A stretch of 43,681 nt of DNA from contig NZ_PPHF01000050.1 of assembly GCF_002904335.1 (NCBI RefSeq), positions 1 through 43,681 of the forward strand, read 5' to 3'. Positions 15,198 to 22,401 of this stretch are shown in pieces. The position numbers were made by a program, and so were the translations under genes. The notes below the pieces were generated by a model. It worked only from the letters and a program-made list of their open reading frames with translations. It made no database searches and was not told the DNA's origin. How positions within the stretch are numbered: the stretch's first letter is position 1; the number at the start of each line of letters is the position of its first letter. This DNA comes from Amycolatopsis sp. CA-126428 (lineage in GTDB: Bacteria > Actinomycetota > Actinomycetes > Mycobacteriales > Pseudonocardiaceae).

Positions 15198-16118
15198 TCA
15201 GAACGGCCGGTCGCCCGCGATGGCGACGCGCTCCGCGATCCGGACGTGCGGGTGGTAGTCGTTGACCGCGTAGTGCTGGGTCGCGCGGTTGTCCCAGAAC
15301 GCGACCGAGTTCGGCCGCCAGCTGAACCGGACCTGGAATTCGGGCGTGTGAGCCTGCAGGAACAGGTACCGCAGCAGCCGGTCGCTCTCGGCCCGGTCCA
15401 GGCCGGTGATGTGCGTCGTGAACGCCTGGTTGACGAACAGGGTGCGCCGCCCGGTCTCCGGGTGCGTCCGGACCACCGGGTGTTCCACCGGCGGGAAGCG
15501 GTCCTGCCACCGCGCCAGCAGCGCGGGATCGGAGAACCGGTCGAAGCCGGGGAGGTAGTCGTGCACCGCGGTGAGCCCGTCGATGCGGGCGCGGACGTCT
15601 TCGGGCAGGTTGTCGTAGGCCGCGGCCATGTCGGCCCACATCGTGTCGCCGCCGACCGGCGGCACCTCGATCAGCCGCAGCACCGAGCCGAGCGCCGGGG
15701 CCGGCCGCCAGGTGACGTCGGTGTGCCAGATGTTCTCGTACCCGGGCATGGCCGCGGTGCGCTCGAAGCGCGTGACGGCGTCGTCGTCACCCTGCGGGAT
15801 GAACGGGTTGGTCTCCAGCTCGCCCCAGTTCGCGGCGAACGCGCGCTGCTGCGCCGAAGTGATCCGCTGGTCGCGGAAGAAGAGCACCTTCCACTCGAGC
15901 AGGGCGTGGTTGAGCTCTTCGCGCAGGTCAGCGCCCACGGGCGCGCCGAGGTCGACGCCGTCGACCTCGGCACCGAGCACCCGGCCGAGCGGGCGGAGGG
16001 TGAACAGCTCGTACGGCCTCCGCTGCGGTTCCCGGAGGATCCGGGGGCCTTCGACGATGCCATCCGCGGGCGCGACGGCCCCGCGCAGCTGAATCCGGGC
16101 AGGAAGATCTACGGACAT
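15198..16118 (-). CDS. TauD/TfdA-family Fe(II)/2-oxoglutarate dioxygenase
   Basis: A 306-residue dioxygenase. The iron ligands are visible as WHTDVTW (HxD, about residues 131-133) and NRATQHYA (distal His), with the 2-oxoglutarate-binding Arg in RIAERVAIAGDRPF at the C-terminus; VLFFRDQRIT is also typical. Family members hydroxylate taurine, alkylsulfates, 2,4-D or other acids and release sulfite or aldehyde. The substrate is not predictable here, and no sulfonate transporter lies next to it. The start ATG is at 16118 and the epoxide-hydrolase-like gene follows. Confidence 0.9.
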   Translation of the reverse strand: MSVDLPARIQLRGAVAPADGIVEGPRILREPQRRPYELFTLRPLGRVLGAEVDGVDLGAPVGADLREELNHALLEWKVLFFRDQRITSAQQRAFAANWGELETNPFIPQGDDDAVTRFERTAAMPGYENIWHTDVTWRPAPALGSVLRLIEVPPVGGDTMWADMAAAYDNLPEDVRARIDGLTAVHDYLPGFDRFSDPALLARWQDRFPPVEHPVVRTHPETGRRTLFVNQAFTTHITGLDRAESDRLLRYLFLQAHTPEFQVRFSWRPNSVAFWDNRATQHYAVNDYHPHVRIAERVAIAGDRPF

Positions 16119-16428
16119 GGTTGTGCTCCAAGGGTTTTCGGGAATTCGGACGCCGGGTTCGCGTCAGGCGGGCGGCGAACCCAGGCGGCCGCGGCGCAGC
16201 AGGAGCTCCACGACGCCCTCCCCGATCGACCGCACGCAAGCCCGGATCAGCGTGGTTTCCCAGGTGGCGGACATGCGTTCATGGTCGCTTTCTTCCCGAC
16301 GTGCGGTCAAGACGTCCACTTGGTGGAACGCTGTACAACGCCGCAGGTCACCGCGATGCAGGCGGCTCGGGAGTCATGAGGCAAGATCTTCCCCGATCGG
16401 GTGAGCGCTCTTGATGACGGAGGTCCCC
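16119..16428. other. divergent intergenic region
   Basis: About 310 bp between the TauD gene and the EspC-like pair. Short frames exist on both strands (for example 16164-16274 minus and 16280-16378 plus) but none has a convincing ribosome-binding site. GGAGG at 16419-16423 serves the gene at 16429. Promoters for both directions must lie here; I cannot place them with confidence. Confidence 0.4.
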
Positions 16429-16797
16429 ATGCCGGAAGGCAGAGGCTCGCGGATCGGTGACAACCCGGGGCTCCGCCCCGGGGCGAAGGGTTTCTCCCGG
16501 AACCCCCCGCAGAAGCCGGACCGGCTGCGTGCCGCCGCCGACCTGCTCGACCAGGCCGCGGCCGCCGACGACAAGGCAGCGGGGAGGTTCGCCGAAGCCC
16601 GCGTCGATTCGACGCCGTTCGGCATTTCGCCGCAGGCCCGTGAGCTGGCCGCGCGCTGGGCGACGGCGCTGGCGGCGCGCGAGGCGGACGCGCGCGTCCT
16701 CGGCGATGCGACGTCGGACCTGGCGGGCCGGCTGCGCATGGCGGCGGTGAGCACGCGGAGCACCGGGTTCCGGGGGCGGTTAGCGGTGGCACCGTGA
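16429..16797 (+). CDS. EspC/WXG-like helical protein carrying an in-frame repeat
   Basis: A 122-residue protein. After an N-terminal tail, residues about 37-112 form the helical hairpin typical of ESX-associated EspC-like proteins (LRAAADLLDQAAAADDKAAGRFAEA ... FGISPQARELAARWATALAAR ... DLAGRLRMAA). ATG at 16429 is preceded by GGAGG with a five-base gap. Residues about 10-28 (DNPGLRPGAKGFSRNPPQ) are encoded by a 55-bp palindromic repeat related to the one that breaks the permease near 38.4 kb, so the tail probably arose by insertion. The gene overlaps the next by four bases (GTGA). Confidence 0.65.
   Translation: MPEGRGSRIGDNPGLRPGAKGFSRNPPQKPDRLRAAADLLDQAAAADDKAAGRFAEARVDSTPFGISPQARELAARWATALAAREADARVLGDATSDLAGRLRMAAVSTRSTGFRGRLAVAP
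16458..16512 (+). repeat. 55-bp palindromic repeat, copy A (in frame in a gene)
   Basis: It begins TGACAACCCGGGGCTCCGCC and contains the stem CCGGGGC-TC-CGCCCCGG followed by a second dyad ending in ACCCCC. Aligned with copy B (38361-38415, minus strand), the first 25 bases agree at nearly every position, and total length is the same (55 bp). Here it is translated through. Confidence 0.7.
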
Positions 16798-17366
16798 CCA
16801 CCGAGGTCTTCGAACACCCGGCACTGGCGTCGGCGGCTTCGCAGCTGTCCGCGTTGCGCGCGGCGGCCGGCCGGCTCGGCGTCGCGGACCCGGTGGCGGC
16901 GCTGCGGCACCTCGACTGCGCCCCGGCGTCGATCCGCACGTCCGCCTCGGCGATCGACACCGGCGCGCTCGGGGTGACCTCGGCGCAGGCGGAGTTCCGC
17001 GCCGGCGTCGAGCACGCCGAAACCGGCGGCAGCACCGAGACTTTCGGCACGTGGGCGGACACAGTGGACGGTCAGTACGCGGCGGCGGCGCGCGCGGCCG
17101 CGTCGACGGCGGCCTTGGGCGTCCGCATCGCCGACCGGCTGGACGAGCTGGCGGTGACCGCGTCCGAAGAGGTGTGCGCGCTCGCTTCCACCGCGGCGGC
17201 CTCGGTGTCGGCGGTGCTGGCCGGCGACCGGTCGGCCGAGGTGGTGAGCGAGGTCGGCGCCACGTGCGCGGCGGTGGTCCGGGCCGTGCAGGACAAGATC
17301 GCGGCGCTGACCGCGCTGGCGGCCGAACTGGAGCCGTTGACGACCCCGGCCGTCGAACTCAGCTGA
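16794..17366 (+). CDS. helical protein paired with the EspC-like gene
   Basis: A 190-residue protein starting with GTG at 16794, overlapping the upstream stop by four bases. It is strongly alpha-helical and Ala-rich: an N-terminal hairpin (LASAASQLSALRAAAGRLG, VAALRHLDCAPASIRTSASAID), and later long helices with Ala/Val/Glu (AARAAASTAALGVRIADRLDELA). No signal peptide or catalytic motif. The pattern of a short EspC-like gene coupled to a longer helical gene is common for candidate ESX-secreted pairs in actinomycetes, but I cannot name the family. Its end overlaps the convergent NmrA gene by eight bases. Confidence 0.6.
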   Translation: MTTEVFEHPALASAASQLSALRAAAGRLGVADPVAALRHLDCAPASIRTSASAIDTGALGVTSAQAEFRAGVEHAETGGSTETFGTWADTVDGQYAAAARAAASTAALGVRIADRLDELAVTASEEVCALASTAAASVSAVLAGDRSAEVVSEVGATCAAVVRAVQDKIAALTALAAELEPLTTPAVELS

Positions 17367-18141
17367 AGTGCTCGCGCGCCCACTCCGCGAAGGGCCGCGC
17401 GGGATGCCCGGTGACGCGGGCGACGTCCAGCGAGACGGGTTCCGGGTCGTCGACGAGTGACGCCCAGTGGTGCACCGCACTCGCCGCGAATTCCGCACCC
17501 AGGTAACCACTCAGCTGCGCTATCGCCTCTTCCGGCGGCTGTTCTTCCCACGTGACAGGCTTTCCGAGCGCCTCGCCGATGAGCCGGACCTGGTCGGCCT
17601 GCGCGACGGATTCCGGGCCGGTGACCAGGTAAATCTGCTTCGCGTGATCCTCGGTGAGCGCCTTGACGGCCATGTCGGCGACGTCGCGTTCGTGGACGAC
17701 CGACCGTTTCGCCTGCCCGTAAGCCGCCCGGACGGCACCGGTTCCGATCTGCTGCGCCCAGGCGAGCGCGTTGGTGGCCAGCCCGGTGACGCGGAGGAAG
17801 GTCCAGTCATCGGTGACCTTCTCGACGGCGGCTTCGACGTCGCCCCACACGCCCCCGTCTTCGGCGGACATGGCGGAGAGGTAGACGATTTTCTTTCCCC
17901 TGAGGGGTTCCACGGCTTTCTCGATGCCGTCGGCGGAGAAGAAGGGCCAGAGCAGGTAGCCGGCGTCGACCCCGGCGGCGGCTTCGGCGAGATCGGTGAT
18001 GTCGCCCTGCACGACGTCGACGCCGTCCGGCGCCTTCGCGGGATCCCGGACGAGGACTCGGGTGTCCACGCCCGCGGCCCGCAGTCCGGCGACGACGTGG
18101 CGTCCGGTGTGGCCGGTGGCCCCGGTGACGAGAACAGTCAT
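17359..18141 (-). CDS. NmrA-family NAD(P)-binding oxidoreductase
   Basis: A 260-residue atypical short-chain dehydrogenase. The N-terminal nucleotide motif VTGATGHTGRHVV (GxxGxxG) is followed by strand VRVLVRDP-like and VDVVQGDITD. The C-terminal part (IYLVTGPESVAQADQVRLIGEALGKPV) matches NmrA/quinone-oxidoreductase-2-like proteins. Many of these lack the catalytic YxxxK and act as redox sensors or quinone reductases; no YxxxK is visible here. Two TTCAAG direct repeats 11 bp apart lie just upstream and may bind a regulator. Confidence 0.85.
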   Translation of the reverse strand: MTVLVTGATGHTGRHVVAGLRAAGVDTRVLVRDPAKAPDGVDVVQGDITDLAEAAAGVDAGYLLWPFFSADGIEKAVEPLRGKKIVYLSAMSAEDGGVWGDVEAAVEKVTDDWTFLRVTGLATNALAWAQQIGTGAVRAAYGQAKRSVVHERDVADMAVKALTEDHAKQIYLVTGPESVAQADQVRLIGEALGKPVTWEEQPPEEAIAQLSGYLGAEFAASAVHHWASLVDDPEPVSLDVARVTGHPARPFAEWAREHFS

Positions 18142-18183
18142 GGTGCGCTCCTGGTGATCAGCTGGTGCCGACCACGGTCACAC

Positions 18184-18200
18184 TTCAAGAGCCCTTCAAG
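18184..18200. promoter_or_regulatory. direct-repeat operator candidate upstream of the NmrA gene
   Basis: TTCAAG occurs at 18184-18189 and again at 18195-18200, an 11-bp period that places both copies on the same face of the helix. The core AAGAGCCCTT is also an imperfect dyad. It lies about 45-60 bp upstream of the NmrA start, a typical place for a regulator site. Confidence 0.35.
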
Positions 18201-18226
18201 TTAAGCCGGACGCGCCGGGCGTGGGC

Positions 18227-19600
18227 TCAGTTCCCCCACGGCACGGTGCGCACCCGCATGTGGAGGATCCACTTGCCGTTGCTGTAGAAGAGTTTCCTGG
18301 CGTTGTTGGCCTCCACGTCAGTCGGCAGTTCCCACCGGCCGGTGCGGTTGTTCTGCCGCAGCGCCTCGGCCTGCCTCGCCACCTGGTCGCGCGTCTTGGC
18401 GCGGCGCGTGACGCTCAGCTTCCGGTCGACCATCACACCCGACTCCTCCTCGGGGCCGTCGAACTTCACGTACGAGACCCGGTCGGAGCCCGGTTTGGTG
18501 TACCGCAGCGCGGGCGCCACTCCGTCCCGGCTGCCGGGGGCACCCGAGTCGTACTCACGGGCTTTGGCACTCATGTGGGCGTTCTCCTTCCGCCAGAAGA
18601 TCTCACCCCGTTCCGGCCGGTCCGGTGCTTTGTCGGAGTGCTTCGCCACCTTCTCGCAGGGGTTGGTCTTCTTCGGGCTCTTGCAGGGATCGCCGGGCTT
18701 GGGGCCCTTGTTCTCGTCGGATGAGCCCGAGCCACGGGAGGCCTTGGGCGCCTTCTCCTCGGCCTGCTCCTTGGCCGGGCCTGGTTTCGGCGCGGTTTTC
18801 GGCCGGGGTTTCGGGGCAAGCCGGGGCGCGGCCTTCGGCTTCGGCTTCGCCTCCGGCTGGGGCTGCGGGGCCGGTTGCGGCGTGTCGCCGCCGGCCTTGT
18901 CCTGCGTGTCGTACCAAGGACGCGGCCATGGCTGCGGGACGTCGCCGGTCGTTCCTCGCTGACCGGGGAAGCCGCCGGGCTTCGGCAGGTCCGGCATCGA
19001 GACGGGGACGCACAGAATCCCCATGTTCGCGCAGGAGGTGTTGACCTTCGGTTTCCCGTCCGGGGTGGGAGCGCTGCCCTTGCCCAGTTCGGCGAGCGGG
19101 CTTTGGGAGAAGATGCCTCCCGGTTTCGGCGTCGGTTTCTCCTCCTTTCGCCCGCCGTTGTCCTTCTCCGCCCAGAGCGGTGTGCCGGAGAGGGGGCCGA
19201 AACCGCCGAGCGGTTTGTTCTTGTCGTTGTCCGGCGCGTCCGGCCGTGGCGCGGGTTTCGGGGCCGGCGTGTTCGAGCCCGGGCGGGTCTTCGCGGCCGG
19301 CGCGGGTTGGGGAGTGGCTTGCCTGGGCGGCGCCGGTGCCGGCAGCGGAGCCGCCGCCTTGGTCTTCGCCGGTTGCGAGGGCGTGCGCCCGGCCGGTGCC
19401 GGCGTGGCCGGTGTCGGCCGGGGAGCCGTCGCTTTGGGAGCCGCCGGGGACGCCACGCCGCCACCTCCCCCGTCGGCCTGGATCGGGGCCCGCGGCCCGG
19501 CCTGCGCCTCGGTCGCGCCCAGGACACCGAACACGGCGCCGGCGAAGCCTCCGGACAGGACGTACAGAAGGGTCCGCGCACCCACCGTCGTGTTCTTCAC
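18227..19600 (-). CDS. secreted Pro/Lys-rich protein with possible nuclease-toxin C-terminus
   Basis: A 457-residue protein from GTG at 19600. A signal-type N-terminus (ARTLLYVLSGGFAGAVFGVLGATEAQA) is followed by about 290 residues of Pro/Ala/Lys/Gly low complexity with two Cys pairs. The C-terminal 130 residues are globular: VSYVKFDG, then GVMVDRKLSV, a basic helix (RAKTRDQVARQAEALRQNN) and KWILHMRVRTV. FDG...VDRK resembles the D...(D/E)xK core of restriction-endonuclease-fold toxins such as Tox-REase-5. If so, this is an exported polymorphic-toxin-like nuclease. No immunity gene lies downstream, where the NmrA gene follows in the same direction. The toxin reading is tentative; export by a signal is better supported. 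Confidence 0.6.
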   Translation of the reverse strand: MKNTTVGARTLLYVLSGGFAGAVFGVLGATEAQAGPRAPIQADGGGGGVASPAAPKATAPRPTPATPAPAGRTPSQPAKTKAAAPLPAPAPPRQATPQPAPAAKTRPGSNTPAPKPAPRPDAPDNDKNKPLGGFGPLSGTPLWAEKDNGGRKEEKPTPKPGGIFSQSPLAELGKGSAPTPDGKPKVNTSCANMGILCVPVSMPDLPKPGGFPGQRGTTGDVPQPWPRPWYDTQDKAGGDTPQPAPQPQPEAKPKPKAAPRLAPKPRPKTAPKPGPAKEQAEEKAPKASRGSGSSDENKGPKPGDPCKSPKKTNPCEKVAKHSDKAPDRPERGEIFWRKENAHMSAKAREYDSGAPGSRDGVAPALRYTKPGSDRVSYVKFDGPEEESGVMVDRKLSVTRRAKTRDQVARQAEALRQNNRTGRWELPTDVEANNARKLFYSNGKWILHMRVRTVPWGN

Positions 19601-19750
19601 AAGCCCGCTTCTTCCCGCTCCGGCATCGGCGATGCCTCGTGCGAGGAGCGTGCCCGCGGCCGGTTCATTCCCGGTACACGCCCGGTACACCAGCCCCGAA
19701 GTCACCACGGCCCAGAGGGGGCATTTGAGACCGAACCCGAGACGGGACAG

Positions 19751-19791
19751 CAAAACGCCCGGCAACCCCATGAGGGTCGCCGGGCGTTTTG
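19751..19791 (-). terminator. terminator after tRNA-Ser(CGA)
   Basis: AAAACGCCCGGCAACCC (19752-19768) pairs with GGGTCGCCGGGCGTTTT (19774-19790), one mismatch, with a T-run on either strand. It is 12 bases beyond the tRNA 3' end. Confidence 0.85.
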
Positions 19792-19802
19792 CCTACCTAG
19801 AG

Positions 19803-19890
19803 CGGTGGCGGTGGGATTTGAACCCACGGACGGGGATTAGCCGTCACACGATTTCGAGTCGTGCTCCTTCGGCCGCTCGGACACGCCACC
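19803..19890 (-). tRNA. tRNA-Ser (anticodon CGA)
   Basis: An 88-nt cloverleaf on the minus strand: acceptor GGTGGCG / CGCCACC with discriminator G, anticodon arm ACGAC-TCGAAAT-CGTGT region with CGA in the loop, a long variable arm typical of serine tRNAs, and T-arm GTGGG-TTCAAAT-CCCAC. CCA is not encoded. It lies upstream of the secreted-protein gene and is followed by a strong terminator. Two serine tRNA sequences thus occur in this window, this intact one and the fragment at 3850. Confidence 0.95.
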
Positions 19891-19923
19891 GCGAAGAACA
19901 ATACCCGAGGGCGGAGCTGGGGC

Positions 19924-20139
19924 TCACCTGGGGTCGGCGGGCCGGTTGCCGCGCAACCTGACCTTGGCCTCGCGTGCCACGCGGCGGGCTCGGCGGCCGA
20001 CGTCCGACGCCGTTGAGCGCAGCTGGGCCGCGCGGCGCTGGGTTCGGCCCGATGCTTCCAGACGGCGGTTGCCGGTGACCTCGCCGGCCTTCTCGCGAGC
20101 GCTGCCCACTGCCTGCTGGATCCGGTGCTTCATCGTCAT
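19924..20139 (-). CDS. CsbD-like small stress protein
   Basis: A 71-residue basic protein. The segment AVGSAREKAGEVTGNRRLEASGRTQRRAAQL follows the CsbD-like pattern (GxxKExxGxxTGNxxLExxGxxxxxxG). CsbD proteins are small, mostly unstructured stress-induced proteins of unknown mechanism. The C-terminal half is unusually Arg-rich (RRARRVAREAKVRLRG), so nucleic-acid contact is possible. ATG at 20139 is chosen because the family starts close to this motif; no clear ribosome-binding site is seen, and ATG 20133 is also possible. Confidence 0.7.
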   Translation of the reverse strand: MTMKHRIQQAVGSAREKAGEVTGNRRLEASGRTQRRAAQLRSTASDVGRRARRVAREAKVRLRGNRPADPR

Positions 20140-20159
20140 ACCGGAGGAGTACCCAATTC

Positions 20160-20588
20160 TCAGCGACGCATCGCGAAGTACGTCTCCAAGAGCCCGGCGC
20201 ACTCGTCCACCAGGACGCCTCCGTGCACTTCAGGGCGGTGGTTGAGACGGCGGTCACGCACGACGTCCCACAGCGACCCCACCGCGCCCGTCTTGGGCTC
20301 CCACGCCCCGAACACGAGCCGGGCGATGCGGGCCAGCACCAGCGCGCCCGCGCACATCGTGCACGGCTCGAGGGTCACCGCCAGCGTGCAGCCCTCGAGC
20401 CGCCAGCCGTCGCCCACCACCTGGGCCGCCGCGCGCAGGGCGAGGATCTCCGCGTGCGCCGTGGGGTCGCCCAGCTCGATGCGCGCGTTGCGGGCTGCGG
20501 CCAGCGGGACGCCGTCGGGGCCGAACACGACCGCCCCGATCGGCACGTCCGCGCCGGGGGCCCGCGCCGCTTCCAGCGCGGCCTCCAC
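20160..20588 (-). CDS. tadA: tRNA-specific adenosine deaminase TadA
   Basis: A 142-residue zinc deaminase. It has the catalytic HAE in PTAHAEILAL and the zinc PCxxC in LEPCTMCAGAL, plus PIGAVVF and RNARIELGDPTAH typical of TadA. It converts A34 to inosine in tRNA-Arg(ACG), an essential wobble modification. GTG at 20588 fits the family N-terminus. The gene lies 23 bp downstream of its usual actinobacterial partner gene, forming an operon. Confidence 0.93.
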   Translation of the reverse strand: MEAALEAARAPGADVPIGAVVFGPDGVPLAAARNARIELGDPTAHAEILALRAAAQVVGDGWRLEGCTLAVTLEPCTMCAGALVLARIARLVFGAWEPKTGAVGSLWDVVRDRRLNHRPEVHGGVLVDECAGLLETYFAMRR

Positions 20589-20611
20589 GGCCTCGGTGTC
20601 GGACAGGCGTC

Positions 20612-21094
20612 TCAGAGCTCGTCCAGGAGCTTGGCGAACTCGCTGCCGAACCCGCAGCGCTGCGCGACCATCTGCAGCTGCTCGTCCGGGTAGAGGTCGA
20701 CCTCGCCGACGATGACCTCCAGCTCCGGCCCGGGCAGCCCGAGATCGGTCAGGATCTCCAGGTCGCCCTCGGGCCAGACGGAGTCGTCCTCCTCGTCCGG
20801 CGGGTCGACGCGCAGGACGTCGAGGACGTCCGCCGCGATGTCGTAGTCCAGCGCCGCCGCCGCGTCCGAGAGCAGCAACGACGGCCCCCGCGGGCTCGGC
20901 CGGACGATCACGAAGAACTCGTCGTCGACCGCCAGCAGCCCGAAGCTCGCGCCGGTGGAACGTAGTTTGCCCAGTTCAGTGATCGCCGCGTCCAGCTCGG
21001 TCAACGCCCCCGGGTCGAGCGCACTGCACCGCCACCGACCGTCTTCCCGGACCACAGCCACCGCGAAGCCCGTGACCGGCTCTTCCACCGCCAT
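20612..21094 (-). CDS. tRNA adenosine deaminase-associated protein
   Basis: A 160-residue acidic protein from ATG 21094. It contains VTGFAVAVVREDGRWRCSAL, an alpha/beta middle (FGLLAVDDEFFVIVRPSPRGPSLLLSDAAAALDYDIAADVLDVL), a very acidic stretch (PPDEEDDSVWPEGDLEIL) and a helical end. This matches the family found immediately before tadA in most actinobacteria. Its role is unknown; the fixed neighbourhood implies help to TadA. Divergent from the M20 gene. Confidence 0.85.
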   Translation of the reverse strand: MAVEEPVTGFAVAVVREDGRWRCSALDPGALTELDAAITELGKLRSTGASFGLLAVDDEFFVIVRPSPRGPSLLLSDAAAALDYDIAADVLDVLRVDPPDEEDDSVWPEGDLEILTDLGLPGPELEVIVGEVDLYPDEQLQMVAQRCGFGSEFAKLLDEL

Positions 21095-21171
21095 GCGCAC
21101 ACCGTATTCCGCCGGTGGATCTCGCGCACGCACGGTGCGCCCGAAGCGCCGCATGCGGCACTATCGGGACC

Positions 21172-22401
21172 ATGACCGGCCCCACTGACCTGCCCACCTT
21201 GCCCGGCACGCCGTTCGCCGGGCTCCTCGACGACGCGCGGGCGCTGCAGGACCGCACGGTCGCCCTCCGCCGGGCCGTGCACCGCCACCCGGAACAGGGC
21301 CTCCACCTGCCGCGCACGCAGGCGGCGATCCGGGAGGCCCTCGACGGCCTGCCGCTCGAGATCACCGAAGGCCGGGCCACGACGTCGCTGACGGCCGTCC
21401 TGCGCGGCGCGCGGCCCGGTCCGGCGGTGCTGCTGCGCGGCGACATGGACGCCCTGCCGCTGACCGAGGAGACCGGTCTCGACTTCGCGTCGGAGGACCC
21501 GGAGTCGATGCACGCGTGCGGGCACGACACGCACGTCGCGATGCTCGCTTCGGCGGCGCGGCTGCTCGCGGAGCGCCGGGACCAGCTGGCGGGGTCGGTC
21601 GTGTTCATGTTCCAGCCGGGTGAGGAAGGTCACCACGGCGCCCGGTTCATGATCCACGAGGGGGTGCTCGACGCTGCGGGCACGCGGGTCGAGCGGGCGT
21701 TCGGCGTCCACATCCTCGCCAACGCGCCCAGCGGGCTGCTGCAGCTGCGGCCCGGCCCGCTGATGGCGTCGGCGGACTCGTTCCACGTGCGCGTCACCGG
21801 CAAGGGCGGCCACGGGTCCGCGCCGCAGTACACGATCGACCCGGTGCCGGCCGCCGCGGCCATGGTCGGGGCGCTGCACACGATGATCACGCGCCGGGTC
21901 AGCGTGTTCGACCCGGCGGTGCTCTCGGTGACCCGGATCCAGGCCGGCACGACGTCGAACATCATCCCCGAGACCGCCGAGCTCGAGGGCACGATCCGCA
22001 CGCTGTCCGAGCAGACGCGCGCGCTGGTCCGCGCCGAGCTGCCGAAGGTGTGCGAGCAGGTCGGCGCGGCCTACGGCTGCCGCGTGGTCGCCGACGTCGA
22101 GCCGGGTTACCCGGTGACGGTGAACGACGACCGCATCGCCGCCGAGGTGCTGCGGCTCGGCGCGGCCGTGCTGGGGCCTGACAACGTCGAGCTGCTCGCC
22201 GACCCGCTGATGGGCGCCGAGGACTTTTCCTACGTCCTGCAACGCGTCCCCGGCGCGTACGCGTTCCTCGGCGCGTGCCCGCCCGGCGTCGACCCCGCCG
22301 AAGCGGCGGCGAACCACTCCAACCGCGTGCTCTTCGACGAGGACGCGATGCCCCACGGCGTCGCGATGCTCGCCGCCTTCGCGCTCGACTCCCTCCGCTA
22401 G
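21172..22401 (+). CDS. M20-family amidohydrolase/peptidase
   Basis: A 409-residue metal-dependent amidohydrolase of the hippurate/IAA-amino-acid hydrolase subgroup. Metal-binding blocks are RGDMDALPL, HACGHDTHV, FQPGEEG, GVHILAN and the distal His in MGAEDFSYVL context with NHSN. The dimerisation domain (HVRVTGKGGHGSAPQYTIDP) is in the middle. These enzymes split N-acyl amino acids or related amides in the cytosol. ATG at 21172 is preferred to an ATG 19 codons earlier, since the family begins close to LLDDARAL. Its stop shares CTAG (22398-22401) with the convergent phospholipase gene. Confidence 0.9.
   Translation: MTGPTDLPTLPGTPFAGLLDDARALQDRTVALRRAVHRHPEQGLHLPRTQAAIREALDGLPLEITEGRATTSLTAVLRGARPGPAVLLRGDMDALPLTEETGLDFASEDPESMHACGHDTHVAMLASAARLLAERRDQLAGSVVFMFQPGEEGHHGARFMIHEGVLDAAGTRVERAFGVHILANAPSGLLQLRPGPLMASADSFHVRVTGKGGHGSAPQYTIDPVPAAAAMVGALHTMITRRVSVFDPAVLSVTRIQAGTTSNIIPETAELEGTIRTLSEQTRALVRAELPKVCEQVGAAYGCRVVADVEPGYPVTVNDDRIAAEVLRLGAAVLGPDNVELLADPLMGAEDFSYVLQRVPGAYAFLGACPPGVDPAEAAANHSNRVLFDEDAMPHGVAMLAAFALDSLR

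Noticed and set aside
16164..16274. A 36-codon frame before the TauD gene
   Set aside because: It reads like a plausible helix, but there is no ribosome-binding site at useful distance and no independent support.
16247..16282. An 11-codon frame MNACPPPGKPR upstream of the TauD gene, considered as a cysteine-sensing leader peptide
   Set aside because: It holds one Cys only, no following terminator-like structure is seen, and the ribosome-binding site is weak.
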